From Arthrobacter sp. PsM3 (GTDB lineage Bacteria > Actinomycetota > Actinomycetes > Actinomycetales > Micrococcaceae), in assembly GCF_030433895.1 (NCBI RefSeq), contig NZ_JARUXE010000025.1, positions 1-64,000 on the forward strand: DNA of 64,000 nt, written 5' to 3'. Of this stretch, positions 44,767-53,629 are shown piece by piece. Within the stretch, counting starts at the first letter, position 1; the number at the start of each line of letters is the position of its first letter. A program made the translations under genes and the position numbers. The notes beneath the pieces were generated by a model that did no database searches, was not told the DNA's origin, and saw only the letters and a list, made by a program, of their open reading frames with translations.

Positions 44767-45183
44767 TCAGTCGGTACCCGGCGCCTCGAACGGTCTCAGG
44801 CTGCAGGGGCTTTTCCGTGGCCGCCGTTGCAGGGCTTCCACCCTGGCCTGCAGGATGAGGGGCCGGAAAGGCTGGGTGATGTAGTCATCAGCGCCGGCAT
44901 CCAGCCCCATGAACACGTCATTTTGGTCGTTGCTGGTGCTGACGATGAGGACGTAGGCATCACTGAACTCGCGGATCCGCCGGATGGCTTCCAGGCCGTT
45001 CATGCCGGGCAGGTGCAGGTCCGTTGTGATGAGGTCCGGATCATGCATCCGGGCCGCCTGCACGCCGTCCGCGCCCGTGGCCGCGGCGTGGACGGCGAAG
45101 CCGCACTCCCGCAGCAGCCCGGTGAGGAGTTCGCTGACGTCAGGGTCATCTTCGATCACCACCGCCGTCAAGGGCTCGTTCAT
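44767..45183 (-). CDS. Single-domain response regulator (orphan receiver) with altered Lys
   Basis: A 138-aa CheY-like receiver: acidic pocket IEDDPD, phospho-acceptor D55 in TTDLHLPG, but the invariant Lys of the TKPF motif is Q104 (YITQPFRP). It has a short basic tail and no output domain. Such Lys-less receivers are usually impaired in conformational signalling. It is embedded between the lipoprotein and GH8 genes and may talk to the kinase at 41504 or to the synthase directly (inference). Confidence 0.85.
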   Translation of the reverse strand: MNEPLTAVVIEDDPDVSELLTGLLRECGFAVHAAATGADGVQAARMHDPDLITTDLHLPGMNGLEAIRRIREFSDAYVLIVSTSNDQNDVFMGLDAGADDYITQPFRPLILQARVEALQRRPRKSPCSLRPFEAPGTD

Positions 45184-45197
45184 CGGATCCCCCCGCG

Positions 45198-45956
45198 TCA
45201 GTTCCGTGCCGCGGTGCCTGGCACGGCGTAGCCGATGGTGACGGTGTCCAGAACCGTTTGACGGGTGTAGATCCCGGTGCCCGGCGCTGTTTCGGTGAGC
45301 AAGTCAAATGTGAACAGGACCTGGGTGCTGTGCGCGGTGGGATTGGCCGGGACCACCACGCCGGAGGAGTAGGAGAACGGCGGCTGGACGGCGAAGTCAC
45401 CCTGGTCGTTGGCCAGCACGGTTCCGAGCGCGTCCACCCGGGCATTGAACCTGGTGACCTTGATGGCGTTTCCGTCCGGGGAGCCGTCAATGTGGGCGCT
45501 GAGGCGGATGATGGGGGCATCATTCGGGCTCAGCGCGGCGGCGTCGTCGGTCATCCAGTAATTCACAATCAGGTTATGGGCGGCAGCACCCAGGGTATGG
45601 GTGACGGTTCCGTGGCTCAGATCCCCGGCAACCGGAACCCAGACGGGGGCCGCGGGGGCTGTCGGTGCCGCTGAGGCCGCCGGGGCCGGTGCTTCATTGC
45701 CGGCCGCGGCCTGTGACGCGCTGGTGCCCGCCGCGGGGCTCGGGGTTTCAACCACGGCGACCTGCTGCACTGCGGGGGCCCCGGTGGGGCCCGGCATCCC
45801 CGGAACAGAACAGCCGGAGACAGCCAGAACCGTCCCAAGAACCAGGGCGGGAAGAACTGCCGCCGGGAGCCGGCGGCGTTTCCTGGACGGGGAAGGAGCA
45901 ACAGCGGAGTCCTGCCGTGATTCCTGCCGGCCCGGCCGGTGCGTTGCGGCGCTCAT
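45198..45956 (-). CDS. Secreted lipoprotein of unknown function, 252 aa
   Basis: A 252-aa protein. A basic N-terminus and hydrophobic segment end in the lipobox LAVSGC (Cys near residue 49), then an Ala/Pro/Thr-rich linker of about 55 residues and a C-terminal domain (about 105-250) with alternating hydrophobic strands, for example TFDLLTETAPGTGIYTRQTV. Family not recognised. ATG overlaps the GT2 stop (ATGA), so it is tied to polysaccharide synthesis; a role in guiding or anchoring the polymer on the outer face is possible. Confidence 0.7.
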   Translation of the reverse strand: MSAATHRPGRQESRQDSAVAPSPSRKRRRLPAAVLPALVLGTVLAVSGCSVPGMPGPTGAPAVQQVAVVETPSPAAGTSASQAAAGNEAPAPAASAAPTAPAAPVWVPVAGDLSHGTVTHTLGAAAHNLIVNYWMTDDAAALSPNDAPIIRLSAHIDGSPDGNAIKVTRFNARVDALGTVLANDQGDFAVQPPFSYSSGVVVPANPTAHSTQVLFTFDLLTETAPGTGIYTRQTVLDTVTIGYAVPGTAARN

Positions 45957-47383
45957 ACGTGGAATCCCTGGTGGCCGCGGAGGGTCTTGCGGAGCATAAA
46001 CGTGGTCTGCACCATGGTGGTGATGTACAGGACGGGCCAGCCGACCGACAGGATGCCGGACTGCACTCCGACGGGAAGCTGCAACCAGGCGTAGATCATG
46101 CCCAAACCGACCACCAGGAATACGACAGCGGGCATCAAATACGCGCTGCCGGCCCCCCGCTCGGCCCGTGCCTGGGCAGCCCAGTTATCCGTCTGGGCGC
46201 TGGTGAAGAACTTCCCCCACGCCCGCACAAAATGGCCCATGCGCAGCCACAGGTAAATTTCCGCCGGCACCGCCAGCAACGCGAAGGCGATGTCCCGGCC
46301 GGATTTCCCCTTGATGGACAGGGCAATCCGAAGGTTCAGAATCACGGCGACAACCGGGGGAATCAACCACACCGGGTAAAAGACCCACGCATGGATGCTC
46401 AGCGAAGCTGCCAGAAGCATGATGAAGGAGACGCGGGTCAGGATGTTGATGACCATCGAGGCGTTCTCGCTCCACCGCAGCCGCAGGTTCGGGTGGAAAG
46501 GCTGCCCCGGGGTGTTGCTGCGCTGCCCGGGCCACATCAGGTCGATCGCGCCGTAATTCCACTTGACCTGCTGGCCATCCAGGGCGCGCAGGGTATCCAT
46601 GCCGCCAACCGACGCACGGGCGCGGGCTGAAATTTTGGTGGCATAGCCGATGTTTTTGATCTGCAGGGAAAGCAGCGAATCCTCCACTTCGGAGTCCTTG
46701 ACCCACGGCGTGGACTGCCGGTTATCCACCATGACGTTCTTCAGTGCCTCCATCGACAACAGGGAGCACTGGCCGCCCAAAACGGCCATGTTCCGGCCCC
46801 GCAGAAGGTTGTCCATGTTGAAGGCGGCAAACTGGGCGCGCTGGCCGGCGGTCAGGAATTTCGCGGTGAATCCCCGCGTCTGGGGCTCGGCGACGGTGTA
46901 GATGGCGGAGATGCCGCCGATCCGGGGATCACTGAGGATTTCCTCTTCCAGATGCTCCACTGCATGCCGGTCGGCTACGGTGTCGCCGTCCACTCCGAGG
47001 AAGTAGTCATAGTCGTCGCAGACCTGGGCAAACCCGTAATTCAAAGCGCCGACTTTTTTATCCGAGTTGGACCCGATGTCGTGGATGAAAACTTCGGTCC
47101 GGTAGGTCGTGTCCTGATAAACGTGCTCGTGAGGTCCGGCGAATTCCCGGGCAACGAAAAAGGTCTCATCGGTGGAGTTGTTGACCACCACGTGGATGAC
47201 ATCGGGCAGGCGGGACTGTTTGAGCAGGGCCTGGAGAACCTCCGCAATGGTGTCCTCTTCGTTGTAGGCGGGAATGACGCAGGCGATGGTCGCCCGGTCC
47301 GTCCCGGCCTGCTTCTTCTGTTGCGGAAGGACCAACAGGTAGTCGCTCTCTAACCGTTCCTGGATCAGTGCAGTCACTTGCAT
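45953..47383 (-). CDS. Processive family 2 glycosyltransferase (cellulose/hyaluronan-synthase-like)
   Basis: A 476-aa membrane glycosyltransferase. The N-terminal catalytic domain has CVIPAYNEEDTIAEVLQALL, the metal-binding GVDGDT, the acceptor Asp region SEVEDSLLSL and the processive motif QQVKWNYGA (QxxxW). It has no N-terminal membrane helices and no PilZ domain, but four C-terminal hydrophobic segments (about residues 305-470). ATG at 47383 directly touches CGGAG; a GTG two codons later has ideal spacing. A 40-nt hairpin abuts the ribosome-binding site. Confidence 0.85.
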   Translation of the reverse strand: MQVTALIQERLESDYLLVLPQQKKQAGTDRATIACVIPAYNEEDTIAEVLQALLKQSRLPDVIHVVVNNSTDETFFVAREFAGPHEHVYQDTTYRTEVFIHDIGSNSDKKVGALNYGFAQVCDDYDYFLGVDGDTVADRHAVEHLEEEILSDPRIGGISAIYTVAEPQTRGFTAKFLTAGQRAQFAAFNMDNLLRGRNMAVLGGQCSLLSMEALKNVMVDNRQSTPWVKDSEVEDSLLSLQIKNIGYATKISARARASVGGMDTLRALDGQQVKWNYGAIDLMWPGQRSNTPGQPFHPNLRLRWSENASMVINILTRVSFIMLLAASLSIHAWVFYPVWLIPPVVAVILNLRIALSIKGKSGRDIAFALLAVPAEIYLWLRMGHFVRAWGKFFTSAQTDNWAAQARAERGAGSAYLMPAVVFLVVGLGMIYAWLQLPVGVQSGILSVGWPVLYITTMVQTTFMLRKTLRGHQGFHV

Positions 47384-47390
47384 CTCCGTT

Positions 47391-47430
47391 CGCTGTTCAG
47401 TATTGGGCTTGACTCCAATACTGGACAGCG
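47391..47430 (-). promoter_or_regulatory. 40-nt hairpin directly upstream of the GT2 ribosome-binding site
   Basis: Arms of 16 bp (47391-47406 and 47415-47430, one mismatch) around an 8-base loop. The structure ends 7 bp before the ATG and immediately before CGGAG, so it would lie in the 5' leader of the synthase mRNA. It could be an operator or a translation-control element. The rest of 47431-47604 shows no gene. Confidence 0.6.
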
Positions 47431-47604
47431 GACCTTTATTCCGCCCCAATGTGCATCTTGGAATTGGCCTAAGAATGTCCCGGCATCCTGAAGACCCTCT
47501 GCCGTCCGGTAAATCTTGGGTCAGCGTTGCCCCATTCTTGGGCATTCCCTAAGAAACAGAAGCAGAAACAGCAGCCGGACAGGAGCGTGCGCACCGTCCG
47601 GAAG

Positions 47605-48693
47605 TCAGTTCCCGTTCTGCAGCCCGTGGGCGGCGATGTAGTCGGCCAGGGTCCCGGAGGACAGCGCGGCGGACACGGCGGCAGTGGCGGCGGGGTCCTG
47701 CAGGACGATTGACTGGCCGTCCCAGCTGGTCCCCACGCCGGCGGTGGGCAGCGTGAAGAACACGGCGTTGCCAGGCGCTGTGCTGCGCAGGCTGAAGGCG
47801 AGGTGTTCCAGGGTCTCCACGTTCAGTCCCGGGGACACCGTGACGTGGGGGAGGACGGTGGACACCAGCTGCTTCACGGTGTTCCGGTCCTGCAGTCCGC
47901 CTTCGGCCGCCAGCTTGGCCATCATGGCCTTGAGGAAGGTCTGCTGGTTCCGGACCCGCTGGTAGTCGCCGTCGGCGAAGGCGTGGCGCTCGCGGACAAA
48001 GGCCAGCGCCTGCAGCCCGTTGAGCCGGTTCACGCCGGCCGGAAAGTACACGAAGTCGTCAACGGTGCCCTGAAACGCCTGCTTGATGTCAACGTCCACC
48101 CCGCCGAGGGCATCGGTCATGGCGGCGAAGCCCTGGAAGTCCAGCATCACGGTGTGGTCGATGTGCTGGCCCAGCAGGGCCTCCACGGTCTGGGTCATCA
48201 GCGGCACGCCGCCGAGCTCCAGCCCGGCGTTGACCTTGGCCGCGCCGTGGCCGGGGATGTCCACCCACAGGTCGCGCATGATGGAGATGCCGTAGACGCT
48301 CTGGCGGTCCGCCGGGAGATGGATGAAGACCAGGGCGTCCCCGCGCTGGTCGGACGCTGCGCCGGAGGCGGCGGCGGCCCGCTCGTTGACCCGGCTGTCG
48401 CTGCCGATGAGCAGGATGTTCAGCGCGGCGGGCGGCGGTTCCGTGGCCGGAGCTGGCGTCGGGGTGGGGCTGGGTTCCGGGGTGGCCGGTGTTGTTTCCG
48501 GTGCCGGGGCGGAGGTTTCCACCGGGGCCGAGGTTTCGGTGCGCGGCCGGTTCAGCAGGAAGGCCGCGGCGGCGACCGCCAGGACCACCAGCCCGGCTAT
48601 GACGGCGAGGGCAATGGTTCGGCGGCGGTGCATTCCGCCCGGTGCCGCGGTTGGGCCTGCGGCTGCTTCTTCTGGTTCCGGCGACGTTCCCAT
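47605..48693 (-). CDS. LytR-CpsA-Psr (LCP) family cell-wall polymer ligase
   Basis: A 362-aa protein. A cytoplasmic N-terminus precedes one membrane helix (TIALAVIAGLVVLAVAAAAF), a Pro/Thr-rich linker, and an extracellular LCP domain with LIGSDSR, RGDALVFIHL, SIMRDLWVDIPG, the DALGGVDVDI motif and the Arg-rich AFVRERHAFADGDYQR helix. LCP enzymes transfer polymers from a lipid carrier to peptidoglycan. On the same strand and just upstream of the GT2 synthase gene. Confidence 0.88.
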   Translation of the reverse strand: MGTSPEPEEAAAGPTAAPGGMHRRRTIALAVIAGLVVLAVAAAAFLLNRPRTETSAPVETSAPAPETTPATPEPSPTPTPAPATEPPPAALNILLIGSDSRVNERAAAASGAASDQRGDALVFIHLPADRQSVYGISIMRDLWVDIPGHGAAKVNAGLELGGVPLMTQTVEALLGQHIDHTVMLDFQGFAAMTDALGGVDVDIKQAFQGTVDDFVYFPAGVNRLNGLQALAFVRERHAFADGDYQRVRNQQTFLKAMMAKLAAEGGLQDRNTVKQLVSTVLPHVTVSPGLNVETLEHLAFSLRSTAPGNAVFFTLPTAGVGTSWDGQSIVLQDPAATAAVSAALSSGTLADYIAAHGLQNGN

Positions 48694-48751
48694 GGCCGGA
48701 CACTACCACCGCCACCGCTCAAAAGATGCCGGCGGCGCAGGGCAAAAAAGG

Positions 48752-49342
48752 TCAGCTGTGCTGGCGGGCGAACCGCAGGATGGTGAGGATGGCCGGGGCC
48801 AGCTCGTCTTCCATCTGGCTGTAGAACTCCTGCCCGCGCCGGTACGGGTCCACCACGTCGTTGTCGGCGGCCTCGGCGGCCAGCGCCAGGTGCCGCACGG
48901 AGGCCGCCCGGGCGGGCAGTTCCCGCCAGAACGCCGGAAGGTCGACGGCGGCGGGCGTCGCGTCGCGCTGCTCCAGGACCTGCAGCATCCGGGCGAATTC
49001 GCGGATGGTGAAGGTCCGCTTCAGCAGGGAGGCGTCCATCTGCATGACGTCGCCGCGGTGTTTGGCGGTCATGGCCAGCACCAGGTCGGTCTCCCTGAGA
49101 ATCCTGGGGGTCAGCAGCCGGGCGGCGAAATCCTCGGGTGTCCCGCCGTAGGTCCGGATGATCTCCGCTGAGGGCGGCTGGACCGGATCGCCCACCATGG
49201 CCCGCGTGCCGGCGCTGCGCACCACAAAAGCACCCGGCCGCACCTGGTCCAGGCCGGCTTGCAGCAGCCGCTCGGCCACCGGGGAGCGGCAGATGTTGCC
49301 GGTGCAGACCGTCAGGATCCGGACGGGGTGGGGCGTTTCCAC
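48752..49342 (-). CDS. Low-molecular-weight protein tyrosine phosphatase
   Basis: A 196-aa phosphatase, Wzb-like. The P-loop CTGNICRS places the nucleophile C13 and R19 in the C-x5-R motif, and the general acid is in VVDPYRRG. The GTG at 49342 follows a CCTCC-distant region with weak spacing; the longer frame to 49477 lacks a ribosome-binding site. LMW phosphatases often reverse tyrosine phosphorylation of polysaccharide assembly kinases. No such kinase is in the window. Probably the first gene of the minus-strand run that continues with the LCP gene. Confidence 0.85.
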   Translation of the reverse strand: METPHPVRILTVCTGNICRSPVAERLLQAGLDQVRPGAFVVRSAGTRAMVGDPVQPPSAEIIRTYGGTPEDFAARLLTPRILRETDLVLAMTAKHRGDVMQMDASLLKRTFTIREFARMLQVLEQRDATPAAVDLPAFWRELPARAASVRHLALAAEAADNDVVDPYRRGQEFYSQMEDELAPAILTILRFARQHS

Positions 49343-49452
49343 GGGGAGGCCCTTTCGGGGGAGGGGCGGGTCGTCGCGACCCGGAGGCTCCAACTTAACA
49401 TGGGGAGGGCGGCGAATCCCGGTGAACACCCCAAAGGGAACTGCCCGGGTGC

Positions 49453-49482
49453 TTGACGCATCTCCCGCCTTCCGCATATCCT
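49453..49482 (+). promoter_or_regulatory. Promoter of the paa operon
   Basis: TTGACG at 49453-49458 and TATCCT at 49477-49482 with an 18-bp spacer, 47 bp before the paaA ATG. The operator at 49480-49501 overlaps the -10 box and the expected start of transcription. Confidence 0.6.
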
Positions 49483-49501
49483 GAACGAACGGTCGGTAAT
49501 T
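49480..49501. promoter_or_regulatory. PaaR-like operator overlapping the paa promoter
   Basis: On the minus strand this reads AATTACCGACCGTTCGTTCA-GG, differing at 3 of 16 defined positions from the PaaR consensus ACTNACCGNNCGNNCGGTNA-GT known from Corynebacterium. It predicts TetR-type repression relieved by phenylacetyl-CoA. The paaR gene itself is not in the window. Confidence 0.6.
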
Positions 49502-49528
49502 ATTTATCGGAAATGCATAGGAGCAACC

Positions 49529-50560
49529 ATGGCAGCGCAGACCCTGCAGTCAGTGCCCGGAGAGCCAACAGCGGCACGGCACGAACAGAGCCTCGAAGAT
49601 GCGGCCCGGCGTGACGCTGAAGGCCAGGCATACTTCGACAAAGTCATGGCGGATGACTCGCGGATCGAACCCCGCGACTGGATGCCCGCGGCCTACCGCA
49701 AAACCCTGCTGCGCCAGATCTCCCAGCACGCCCACTCGGAGATCATCGGCATGCAGCCGGAAGCCAACTGGATCTCCCGCGCCCCCAGCCTGAAGCGCAA
49801 GGCCATCCTGATGGCCAAGGTCCAGGACGAGGCCGGCCACGGCCTGTACCTGTACTCCGCCGCCGAGACCCTCGGCCAGCCGCGCGACCAGATGATGCAG
49901 GACCTGATGGACGGCAAGGCCAAGTACTCCTCCATCTTCAACTACCCGGCCCGCACCTGGGCGGACATGGGTGCCATCGGCTGGATGGTCGACGGCGCCG
50001 CCATCGCCAACCAGGTGCCGCTCTGCCGCGCCTCGTTCGGCCCCTACGGCCGCGCCATGGTCCGCGTCTGCAAGGAAGAGTCCTTCCACCAGCGCCAGGG
50101 CTTTGAGATCCTGCTGGAACTCTCCCACGGCACCCCCGAGCAGAAGCAGATGGCCCAGGACGCGGTGAACCGCTGGTACGCCCCGGCACTGATGATGTTC
50201 GGCCCGCCGGATGACGACTCGCCCAACTCCAAGCAGTCCATGGCCTGGAACATCAAGCGCTTCAGCAACGACGAGCTGCGCAACCGCTTCGTCGGCATGA
50301 TGATGGAGCAGGTCAAGGTCCTGGAGCTCACCCTCCCGGACAAGGACATCCGCTTCAACGAAGAGACCAAGAAATGGGAGCACGGCCCGCTGGACTGGGA
50401 TGAATTCCACGAAGTCCTCGCCGGCCGCGGCCCCTGCAACGCCCAGCGCCTGGAACGGCGCCGCGAAGCACACCACGAGGGCACCTGGGTCCGCGAAGCC
50501 GCCGCCGCCTACGCGGAAAAGCAGAGCCGCAAGCAAGCAGAGAAGGAATCCGCAGCATGA
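49529..50560 (+). CDS. paaA: Phenylacetyl-CoA 1,2-epoxidase catalytic subunit PaaA
   Basis: A 343-aa di-iron oxygenase subunit that epoxidises the aromatic ring of phenylacetyl-CoA. It shows the iron-ligand regions [18 protein letters not shown] and [15 protein letters not shown] and full family length. AGGAG precedes the ATG. First of the operon; its stop overlaps paaB (ATGA). Confidence 0.95.
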   Translation: MAAQTLQSVPGEPTAARHEQSLEDAARRDAEGQAYFDKVMADDSRIEPRDWMPAAYRKTLLRQISQHAHSEIIGMQPEANWISRAPSLKRKAILMAKVQDEAGHGLYLYSAAETLGQPRDQMMQDLMDGKAKYSSIFNYPARTWADMGAIGWMVDGAAIANQVPLCRASFGPYGRAMVRVCKEESFHQRQGFEILLELSHGTPEQKQMAQDAVNRWYAPALMMFGPPDDDSPNSKQSMAWNIKRFSNDELRNRFVGMMMEQVKVLELTLPDKDIRFNEETKKWEHGPLDWDEFHEVLAGRGPCNAQRLERRREAHHEGTWVREAAAAYAEKQSRKQAEKESAA

Positions 50561-50862
50561 CAACCCCCGAACCGCACGCAGGAAACGTCTGGCCCATCTG
50601 GGAAGTATTTGTCCGCTCCAGCCGCGGCCTCTCCCACGTCCACGCCGGCTCCCTGCACGCGCCGGACGCCGCCATGGCCCTGCGCAACGCCCGCGACCTC
50701 TACACCCGCCGCAACGAGGGTGTGTCCATCTGGGTTGTCCCGGCCGACGCCATCGCCTCCAGCGATCCGGACGCCAAGGGCTCATTCTTCGAGTCGCCCC
50801 AGGGCAAGGACTACCGGCACGCCACGTATTACACCAAGAGCGAGGGCGTGAAGCACCTGTGA
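50557..50862 (+). CDS. paaB: Phenylacetyl-CoA epoxidase subunit PaaB
   Basis: A 101-aa small subunit of the multicomponent epoxidase, with the typical opening [20 protein letters not shown] and ending in the [17 protein letters not shown] segment. It bridges the PaaA-PaaC heterodimers in the known complex. Both ends overlap neighbouring genes. Confidence 0.93.
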   Translation: MTTPEPHAGNVWPIWEVFVRSSRGLSHVHAGSLHAPDAAMALRNARDLYTRRNEGVSIWVVPADAIASSDPDAKGSFFESPQGKDYRHATYYTKSEGVKHL

Positions 50863-51803
50863 GCACCACACCTGAAACCGCGGCAGCTCCGGCACCCGCA
50901 GACACAGCAGAAACCGGCGGCCACGGGGACATCTCCGTCGGCGTCAAAGGCTCCGGCAACAGCGGCGAGGCCACGGCCAGCGCCACCCGCATCACCCCCG
51001 GCAACGCCCTCCGTCCGGAGGACATCGCCCTGGCCGTCAGCCGCGGAACCGCCAAGCCGAGCGAGGACGTCGCCGAGTTCGCCCTGCGCCTGGGCGATGA
51101 CGCCCTGGTCCTTGCCCAGCGCCTGGGCCACTGGATCTCCCGCGCACCCGAGCTTGAGGAGGACATCGCCCTCGGCAACATTGCTTTGGACCAGCTGGGC
51201 CACGCCCGGTCCTTCCTCAGCTACGCCGGCGGGCTCGATGGCCGGAGCGAGGATGACCTGGCGTACTTCCGCCGCGAGCCCGAGTTCCGTTCCGTGGAGA
51301 TCTTCGAACTCCCCGTTGGCGACTTCGCCGTCACCATCGCCCGGCAGTTCGTGGTCAGCTACTACCAGTTCGAGCTCTACCGCCGGCTGACGCAGTCCAC
51401 CGACGCCACCCTGGCCGGCATCGCCGCCAAGGCCGTCAAGGAAGTGGATTACCACCGCGACCACAGCGCCCAGTGGGTGCTGCGCCTCGCCCAGGGCACG
51501 GACGAGTCCCGGGCGAAGATGATCCACGGCTTCAAGGTCATCTGGCCCTACGTCGACGAGCTGTTCCGCGACGACGAGCTTACCGGCCGCCTCACCGCGT
51601 TCGGCGCCGCCGTCGAACCCTCCAGCCTGCGCGCCGACTTCGACCGCCTCACCGGCGAGGTCCTGGCCGAAGCCGAGCTTGAGGTTCCGAAGGTCCAGCC
51701 GGCCCCCGGCGGCGGACGCAGGGGACTGCACTCCGAACACCTCGGCTACCTCCTCGCCGAAATGCAGGTGCTCGCCCGCGAGTACCCCGGAGCAAGCTGG
51801 TAA
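50859..51803 (+). CDS. paaC: Phenylacetyl-CoA epoxidase structural subunit PaaC
   Basis: A 314-aa PaaA paralogue that stabilises the catalytic subunit. It has FALRLGDDALVLAQRLGHW, GNIALDQLGHARSFLSY and AAKAVKEVDYHRDHSAQWV. The N-terminal 55 residues are Ala/Gly/Thr-rich and unusually long for PaaC, perhaps disordered. GTG 50859 overlaps the paaB stop (GTGA). Confidence 0.93.
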   Translation: MSTTPETAAAPAPADTAETGGHGDISVGVKGSGNSGEATASATRITPGNALRPEDIALAVSRGTAKPSEDVAEFALRLGDDALVLAQRLGHWISRAPELEEDIALGNIALDQLGHARSFLSYAGGLDGRSEDDLAYFRREPEFRSVEIFELPVGDFAVTIARQFVVSYYQFELYRRLTQSTDATLAGIAAKAVKEVDYHRDHSAQWVLRLAQGTDESRAKMIHGFKVIWPYVDELFRDDELTGRLTAFGAAVEPSSLRADFDRLTGEVLAEAELEVPKVQPAPGGGRRGLHSEHLGYLLAEMQVLAREYPGASW

Positions 51804-51805
51804 CC

Positions 51806-52342
51806 ATGACTGGGATGGACACCAAAACGGCCGAGCAGAAGGCCTGGGACATCGCGGCCACGGTCTGCGATCCGGAAATCCCGGTCCTCACCGTTGCGGA
51901 CCTGGGCATTCTCCGGAATGTCCAGCTGTTCGACGACGGCGGGCCGGTTCCCGCGGTCCAGGTCACCATCACGCCGACCTACTCCGGCTGCCCCGCGATG
52001 GATGCCATCCGGGACGACCTGACCACGGCGTTCCACGATGCCGGCTACCCGCACGTCCGGGTGGAACTGGTGCTCTCGCCGGCGTGGACCACGGACTGGA
52101 TGACGGAATCCGGCAAGGCCAAGCTGCAGGAATACGGCATCGCGCCGCCCTCCGGCCACACTGCTGTTGATGGAAAAGCCGTCCGGCATGCCGGGCCCAT
52201 CCGGCTGTCCCTCGCCGTCAAATGCCCGCAGTGTTCATCGTTGAACACCAAGGAACTCACCCGCTTCGGTTCCACTTCCTGCAAGGCGCTCTACGTCTGC
52301 CAGGACTGCAAGGAACCGTTCGACTACTTCAAAGTTTTGTAA
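51806..52342 (+). CDS. paaD: PaaD, iron-sulfur/metal assembly factor of the epoxidase
   Basis: A 178-aa protein. The N-terminal DUF59 (MIP18-like) domain carries VCDPEIPVLTVADLGILR; the C-terminus holds a zinc-ribbon-like Cys set (CPQC, CKALYVCQDCKEPFDYF). Required for maturation of the epoxidase in E. coli. Located 2 bp after paaC. Confidence 0.92.
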   Translation: MTGMDTKTAEQKAWDIAATVCDPEIPVLTVADLGILRNVQLFDDGGPVPAVQVTITPTYSGCPAMDAIRDDLTTAFHDAGYPHVRVELVLSPAWTTDWMTESGKAKLQEYGIAPPSGHTAVDGKAVRHAGPIRLSLAVKCPQCSSLNTKELTRFGSTSCKALYVCQDCKEPFDYFKVL

Positions 52343-52356
52343 GGAACAGGTGCCCC

Positions 52357-53589
52357 ATGGCTATTGTCCGCCAGACCGCCGCTGAAACGGCTGCAGCCAC
52401 CGGCCGCCGCCGCGCGTCCTTCCACCCGCTGACCGTGGACGAGGTACGCCGGCTCACCGATGACGCCATCGAGGTGACCTTCGGCGTTCCGGCCGAGCTC
52501 GCCGGCCAGTTCGATTACCTCCCGGGCCAGTACGTCGCCCTGCGCACCACCCTGCCGGATGAGAACGGCGAGCCGAAGGAAATCCGGCGCAGCTACTCCA
52601 TCTGCGCCGAACCGCAGAGCTTCGCGGACGGCAGCAGCGAGATCCGGGTCGCCATCAAGAAGGACCTCGGCGGACAGTTCTCCACCTGGGCCAACGCCGA
52701 GCTCAAAGCCGGAGACGTCCTGGACGTGATGAGCCCCATGGGCGCGTTCGTGTCCAAGCACGGCCGCGACGGCAAAGAGCAGAACCTGATGAACTCCATG
52801 AACCATCCGGAGGCCATGGCCGGCGAACTCGCGGGGGAGCCCGGCTCCTTCGTTGCGATCGCCGCCGGCTCCGGCATCACCCCGGTGATCGCAATTGCCC
52901 GCACCCTGCTCGCCGCACACCCGGAAACCCGCTTCGACCTGGTCTACGCCAACAAGGCCGCCATGGACGTGATGTTCCTCGAGGAACTGGCCGACCTGAA
53001 GGACAAGTACCCGGCCCGGCTGGCCCTGCACCACGTGCTGTCCCGCGAACAGCGGATCGCCCCGCTGCTCAGCGGCCGGATCGACGCGGAGAAGCTGCAG
53101 GCCCTGCTGGGGACCGCCATCCACGCGGACGACGTCGACGAGTGGTTCCTCTGCGGCCCGTTCGAGCTCGTCCAGCTCTGCCGGGACACGCTGGCCGAGC
53201 GCGGCGTCAACCCGGACCACATCCGCTTCGAACTGTTCACCACCGGCAAGCCGGACCGCCCCGAGGGCAACGCCGGCCGTCCCGTGATTGTGGACGAGTC
53301 CCAGGCCACCTACAAGATCACGTTCAAACTGGACGGCCTCCAGGGCGAGGTGGCCAGCCCCACGCACGCCCGCGAATCGATCCTGAACGCGGCCCTGCGG
53401 GTCCGCCCCGACGTGCCGTTCGCCTGCGCCGGCGGTGTCTGCGGCACCTGCCGCGCCAAAGTCATCACCGGGGCCGTCACCATGGACGAGAATTACGCGC
53501 TGGAGCAGGACGAACTGGACAAGGGCTACGTGCTCACCTGCCAGTCCCACCCCACCACGCCGGAAGTCACCGTCGACTTCGACGTCTAA
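52357..53589 (+). CDS. paaE: Phenylacetyl-CoA epoxidase reductase PaaE
   Basis: A 410-aa reductase passing electrons from NADPH to the di-iron centre. FAD-binding domain with RRSYSICAEP, NAD-binding region with IAAGSGITPVIAIARTL, and a C-terminal plant-type [2Fe-2S] ferredoxin domain CAGGVCGTCRA ... LTCQSHP. AAGGAACAGG precedes the ATG at 52357. The insertion around residues 130-155 (DGKEQNLMNSMNHPEAM) is longer than in E. coli PaaE. Confidence 0.93.
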   Translation: MAIVRQTAAETAAATGRRRASFHPLTVDEVRRLTDDAIEVTFGVPAELAGQFDYLPGQYVALRTTLPDENGEPKEIRRSYSICAEPQSFADGSSEIRVAIKKDLGGQFSTWANAELKAGDVLDVMSPMGAFVSKHGRDGKEQNLMNSMNHPEAMAGELAGEPGSFVAIAAGSGITPVIAIARTLLAAHPETRFDLVYANKAAMDVMFLEELADLKDKYPARLALHHVLSREQRIAPLLSGRIDAEKLQALLGTAIHADDVDEWFLCGPFELVQLCRDTLAERGVNPDHIRFELFTTGKPDRPEGNAGRPVIVDESQATYKITFKLDGLQGEVASPTHARESILNAALRVRPDVPFACAGGVCGTCRAKVITGAVTMDENYALEQDELDKGYVLTCQSHPTTPEVTVDFDV

Positions 53590-53629
53590 GGCACCAACCC
53601 CCGCTTCCCGCCCCGACCCCAGGAGCCCC

